From: Lentzea waywayandensis
Lineage (GTDB): Bacteria; Actinomycetota; Actinomycetes; Mycobacteriales; Pseudonocardiaceae
Length of the DNA: 64,000 nucleotides
Assembly (NCBI RefSeq): GCF_900115955.1
Contig: NZ_FOYL01000003.1
Coordinates: forward strand, 591,117-655,116
Reading direction: 5' to 3'
Shown here: piece by piece, positions 60,651 through 64,000 of the stretch
Layout: each line of letters starts with the position of its first letter
Position numbering within the stretch: position 1 is the first letter of the stretch
Notes under the pieces: model-generated
The model's input: the letters and a program-made list of their open reading frames with translations, nothing else
What the model was told of the DNA's origin: nothing
The model's database searches: none
Translations under genes and position numbers: made by a program

Positions 60651-63600
60651 TCAGCTAGCGAGTAGGTCGTACAGACGAGAGGCGACCGCATCGGGGACGT
60701 CGTGGTAGACAAGTGACCGGCTCTTGCTGGCGGTGCCGGGCAGCCGACCGCTGTTGAGCACGGCGGCGCGGCCGTAGAGGCCAGGCAGGTCGGCTCCTAG
60801 CGGGACGGCAAGCCGCTCCGAGCTGGGGTAGTAGCCCAGGAGCGGTCTTCCCAACCTGCGGGCTTCAAGATGTTTCACGAGCTGAGCGGTACCGATGGCG
60901 CCCGCGTGCTGTTCAACATCAGTCTCAGTTCGGAAGACGTAGAGCGTGCGAAACGCAGACTCCAACCGGTATGCCCCTGGCGATGCAGCTGTTTGGACCG
61001 GTTCCCATGACGCAGAGGCGATGTCGAACCGCTCAATCCGCCGTGCGCCCGGCAGCGGGACACGTGGGAGTGCCCGCGCGACCGTGCTCAGCGACGGTAA
61101 CGTCCGCAACAGCGCCATCGCTGCCTCCGGTACGACCCCTGGCGTTGTTCCCTGCGGGAGAAGACTTCCTAGATCCGGATCATCGGCGATCTCACTGACT
61201 TGATCGCATGTCAGCTCCTCAACGAACCACGTTGTCGGGCCCTGCTCGCGGTTGGCGTAGGAAAACTTGCCGCCCGCCTCATCTACCGCGACCTCGAGTT
61301 TCCATCGCGCCGCCTCAGACCATGCTCCGGAAAGGAAGAATGTTTTGTCACTGGCCTCAGCCAGACACGGTGGGCCAATCGCCCACGCAGTGACCTCCAT
61401 CCGTTCGTCGCGGGCAAGATCGACATGGCCAAGTGCCTCGAGGCTGCGACGAAACGAGTCGGCCGCGATGGCCGACGAGTCGACCTGGGTTGCGACACGG
61501 TCGAGTGATGATGCTGCGCCGCCCCCCAGGTGCACCAGCGCGTCAAGGGCGTCGTCACGGCTGATGCGTTGTACCTCAGCCTCGGCAATACTCGACAGCC
61601 AACGGGACTGGTCAAGTTCGAGATCGTGTCGCTCCGATCGCCTTCGACTGGGGCGTGGCCAGGTCGGGTAGCGTTTAATCAACCCACACTGCGTGCACGT
61701 GCCGGATGTCATCGAAGCAGTGGGCCGCCCGACAGCGGGCGGAAGCTCGATCCGATGTGCCCCCGTCACAACACATGACTTCGGGTCCGGCGACGCGATG
61801 ACGATCGGCACACCTTCGCGTTTCGCTCGGGCTCTGGCGGACCACCAAACCGCCCCAATATCGTGCGGTTCCACCGCATGAACCAGGGACATGGGACGGG
61901 GCGACAACGCTCCCCGTACGCCGGTCCCGGCCTCGCGGTTGACGCGGCATGCTGTGACTGCTGCGCGTGGAGTTTGAAGGTCGTAAGCAAGGCGGGACGC
62001 GGTCTCCCAGCTCCAACGGTCTGGGGTGTTGGACGAGCGCAGACGCAGAACCGATCGCTGAAGCGCCCGGCCGCCACCGTCCAGCTTCAGCTCGTAGTCA
62101 CCATCCTCGAGTTCCTGCTCGGCGAGGTCGACGAGCAGGAGTCCTCGCGAGCTTCGCCACTCTTTGCATTCGCTCACATCGCCAGTGTCGAGTTGTGTAC
62201 GCGTCAGCGTCAGTTGCAGGTCTCCTTCGAGCTGCGACACGGCGCGGATCTCAGGAGGGCAGAGTCTGGACCACTTCCGGAGGTTGCCAGGCAGCTTCAG
62301 CCCACCGGCGATGCTGAGCTGAGAAGAGATCACTGGAACCAGCGCGTTTAGGTCAGCGTGCTTCGGCTCTAAGGCTGGGGCGACAAGGACCTGAAGATCC
62401 GTGGTAAGTGCCCAGCCCTGTGGAAGCCCGCGCATCGAGCTGTACGTCTTGTAACCAGGGCGCGCGACCTTCTTAAGAAGGTGGGTGACCTGGTTGAGTA
62501 GTGCTCCCTCGTCCTTGATGAGGAGAAGGAAGTCCTCTCCTAGCTGGACCCGCTCGCATTCCACGAAGCCATTGGTCTGTTCGTCCCGCCGGAGCGGGAC
62601 CAGTCTGCGCGGATGACGCCTGGCCTCGATGCCAGTGCGCGGGTCCGCAACGTGAAGCATCCCCTCAGCCATCGACTTGGAGTCGATGTCGGCGGCGGAC
62701 CGCGGACGCACCGACCCACCAGCAAGGGGGAGCATGTCTAGCGTTGGCCCGCCCTCGGCACTCAGAACCTTAAGTTCCTCCGGCGGCGAGCCTGCTGGCA
62801 TTGTCGCGAGGAACGACAGTTGCAGGGCGGGCTGAGGGAAGCGCTGCAGTTGCGCGATCAGATGGACGTCGCCAGCCTTCCTCCCCGACGATGCTGTCAC
62901 CACGCCCGCAAGAGTGTTGTCCCAACTGAGCAGCTCCGTAGCGGCAATCTCTGCAATCCGCTCTCGAGCACCGGCTCGCTGCCACAGCCGCTCAAGGTTC
63001 TTGCTGGCTGGGCAAGGGACTTGCTGGATCCAGGTATCCAGCATGCGCGCCATGTCAGCTGGTGGTAGCTCGCTACCTGGCGGGAGGCCGAACTGACGGA
63101 ACATCTGGGTGAGGTGCCGCCGGTCCGCTGCGCGAATGAGGGCTTGAGAGAGCGGAAGGCCAACGTAGCGGTGCGACAGGGCATAGGCAGTCGGGACGCC
63201 ATAGCGACCGTCCGCAAACGTGAGCCAGTCGTTCAGGCCGCGCCAGAGCTGCTCCGCCGCAGACCTGTAGGCGAACTGGAGACGCTCCTGCTCCGCCTCG
63301 TTGTCGACCTTAAGGACTGAGGCGAGACGTGGGTAGTACGCGTGGGCGGCAAACGAGGCGTCGCTGCCCATCGTCTCGGCGGCCAATGTGAAGACTGCGA
63401 GGAGGGCAACCGTTGGCGGTGGCTTCAGCTGAGACCCTTGGTTCTCGGACCGGCCGACTGATCGTCGCCAACGGGCCAGATGCTGAAGGTGCGCCCGAAA
63501 GACATCAGTCGGTCCGCAGTCTAGAACGAGGGTCGACAGCGCAGCCTCGGTCAGCTCACGGGTGGCGTCCTCGGGTGACAGTGACAGGCGCGACGACACC

Positions 63601-63725
63601 TTGGCGAGCACGCCGTCGTCCATGTCGAGGTAGACCGGCCGACCGGCCTGCATTTCGGTGAACACCGTCTCGCAGATCGCAGTGTTCCAGCGCAGATAGC
63701 GCTCCCACGCGCTTGACGTCTCCAC
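60651..63725 (-). CDS. druH: 1024-aa defence protein, probable Druantia DruH
   Basis: A 1024-aa soluble protein with no enzymatic motif that I can identify. The N-terminus MAGRPVYL-like EMQAGRPVYLDMDDGVLAKV and the segment FAAHAYYPRLASVLKVDNEA are distinctive. A single four-Cys-type knuckle candidate lies near TSGTCTQCGLIKRYPTWPRP. Long alpha/beta stretches fill the rest. Its size, lack of motifs and immediate coupling to a DruE-like helicase fit Druantia type III (DruH-DruE), reported by Doron et al. 2018 as an anti-phage system. Similar proteins are also annotated as STY4851/ECs_5259 family. The GTG at 63725 follows GGGAG with 5-nt spacing. The assignment rests on architecture, not on an alignment. 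Confidence 0.65.
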   Translation of the reverse strand: METSSAWERYLRWNTAICETVFTEMQAGRPVYLDMDDGVLAKVSSRLSLSPEDATRELTEAALSTLVLDCGPTDVFRAHLQHLARWRRSVGRSENQGSQLKPPPTVALLAVFTLAAETMGSDASFAAHAYYPRLASVLKVDNEAEQERLQFAYRSAAEQLWRGLNDWLTFADGRYGVPTAYALSHRYVGLPLSQALIRAADRRHLTQMFRQFGLPPGSELPPADMARMLDTWIQQVPCPASKNLERLWQRAGARERIAEIAATELLSWDNTLAGVVTASSGRKAGDVHLIAQLQRFPQPALQLSFLATMPAGSPPEELKVLSAEGGPTLDMLPLAGGSVRPRSAADIDSKSMAEGMLHVADPRTGIEARRHPRRLVPLRRDEQTNGFVECERVQLGEDFLLLIKDEGALLNQVTHLLKKVARPGYKTYSSMRGLPQGWALTTDLQVLVAPALEPKHADLNALVPVISSQLSIAGGLKLPGNLRKWSRLCPPEIRAVSQLEGDLQLTLTRTQLDTGDVSECKEWRSSRGLLLVDLAEQELEDGDYELKLDGGGRALQRSVLRLRSSNTPDRWSWETASRLAYDLQTPRAAVTACRVNREAGTGVRGALSPRPMSLVHAVEPHDIGAVWWSARARAKREGVPIVIASPDPKSCVVTGAHRIELPPAVGRPTASMTSGTCTQCGLIKRYPTWPRPSRRRSERHDLELDQSRWLSSIAEAEVQRISRDDALDALVHLGGGAASSLDRVATQVDSSAIAADSFRRSLEALGHVDLARDERMEVTAWAIGPPCLAEASDKTFFLSGAWSEAARWKLEVAVDEAGGKFSYANREQGPTTWFVEELTCDQVSEIADDPDLGSLLPQGTTPGVVPEAAMALLRTLPSLSTVARALPRVPLPGARRIERFDIASASWEPVQTAASPGAYRLESAFRTLYVFRTETDVEQHAGAIGTAQLVKHLEARRLGRPLLGYYPSSERLAVPLGADLPGLYGRAAVLNSGRLPGTASKSRSLVYHDVPDAVASRLYDLLAS

Positions 63726-64000
63726 CGGACTCCCTTCGTCGGCCCAATACCGACCAGCTCACAGCCGATCTTGGGACCGATGGCGGTCACGCGTCCGCCC
63801 TCGTCGACACATCGGAACGCACCCCGGCCGAGTTACAGGCGTCACTTGGAATGCTGACCGTCGTACACATCCGCCGCAATTGCGTCTTCGGGTGGTCGTG
63901 GTGCGCCTGGAAACAGGTGGCCGGCGGAATGACGCTCGCGTCGCCGACGGTCGTGCTCGACCAGATCGGCGGGCCTGAGCTGTTCATGCACGGCCTGGAC
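63726..64000 (+). other. right edge: druH upstream region with an open frame running off the window
   Basis: The 275 nt after druH must contain its promoter. On the plus strand an uninterrupted frame runs from about 63728 to the end of the window, with a possible ATG at 63850 (MLTVVHIRRNCVFGWSWCAW). It has no clear ribosome site and I do not recognise it, so a gene is possible but not supported. Confidence 0.25.

Noticed and set aside
1..64000. CRISPR arrays, rRNA genes, complete insertion sequences
   Set aside because: No regularly spaced direct repeats, rRNA signatures or intact transposase were seen on reading both strands.

Overview
The window is 64 kb of high-GC DNA with GTG/TTG starts, strong GGAGG ribosome binding sites, several leaderless-looking starts (TANNNT 6-7 nt before the start codon) and gene families typical of filamentous actinomycetes: LuxR-type LAL regulators, SigE-family sigma factors, DUF574-type methyltransferases, the MAB_1171c membrane family and F420-dependent LLM oxidoreductases. 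A member of the Pseudonocardiales (Lentzea, Saccharothrix or similar) is my best guess. It is an inference, because no rRNA or other taxonomic marker is present.

Region 1 to about 42.5 kb looks like ordinary chromosome. It holds tandem glycosyltransferases and a TetR gene (1-2189), a secreted C39-like protein, a large LAL regulator, a sigma factor/LCP pair, a secreted PI-PLC-type lectin protein and a SAM methyltransferase. Next comes a minus-strand run that is the first point of interest (10.3-15.2 kb): a 47-aa small ORF abutting a 1025-aa TPR-CHAT-TIR protein, followed by an ECF-like sigma factor and a TPR protein. After that come a WYL regulator/VOC pair with a clear operator, a four-gene MAB_1171c module (XRE, ImmA/IrrE-like, 7-TM protein, FAD oxidoreductase) facing a GGDEF protein, an unrecognised three-gene membrane operon with a tandem duplication, a DUF2252 gene, cell-surface glycosyltransferases beside a two-component system, an M6 metalloprotease, an LLM-hemerythrin fusion with its MarR regulator, and a complete Type III restriction-modification system (37.4-42.1 kb).

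Region 42.5 to 47.8 kb is a gene graveyard. It contains small secreted and membrane proteins, very strong hairpins, a frameshifted methyltransferase, a broken Hint/deaminase polymorphic toxin whose probable immunity gene is still intact, a recombinase C-terminal relic, and the 3' half of a tRNA-Arg(CCG) with its terminator. The tRNA half looks like an attachment-site scar. Its orientation implies that the DNA to its right (47.8 kb to beyond 64 kb) is an integrated element, with the intact tRNA outside the window.

Region 48.3 to 63.7 kb is a compact defence island. A Vsr endonuclease diverges from a translationally coupled operon of a MORC-like GHKL ATPase, a Z1 superfamily-2 helicase and a PD-(D/E)XK nuclease (DUF4420-like). 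These converge on a Dcm-type cytosine methyltransferase. Upstream of the methyltransferase, on the same strand, lie a 1783-aa DUF1998-type helicase and a 1024-aa partner that match the architecture of Druantia type III (DruE and DruH). The Vsr/MORC/Z1/PD-(D/E)XK/Dcm set matches the restriction systems from which eukaryotic MORC ATPases were proposed to have arisen. With the Type III system and the TIR-CHAT protein, the window carries three defence systems supported by sequence and one candidate.
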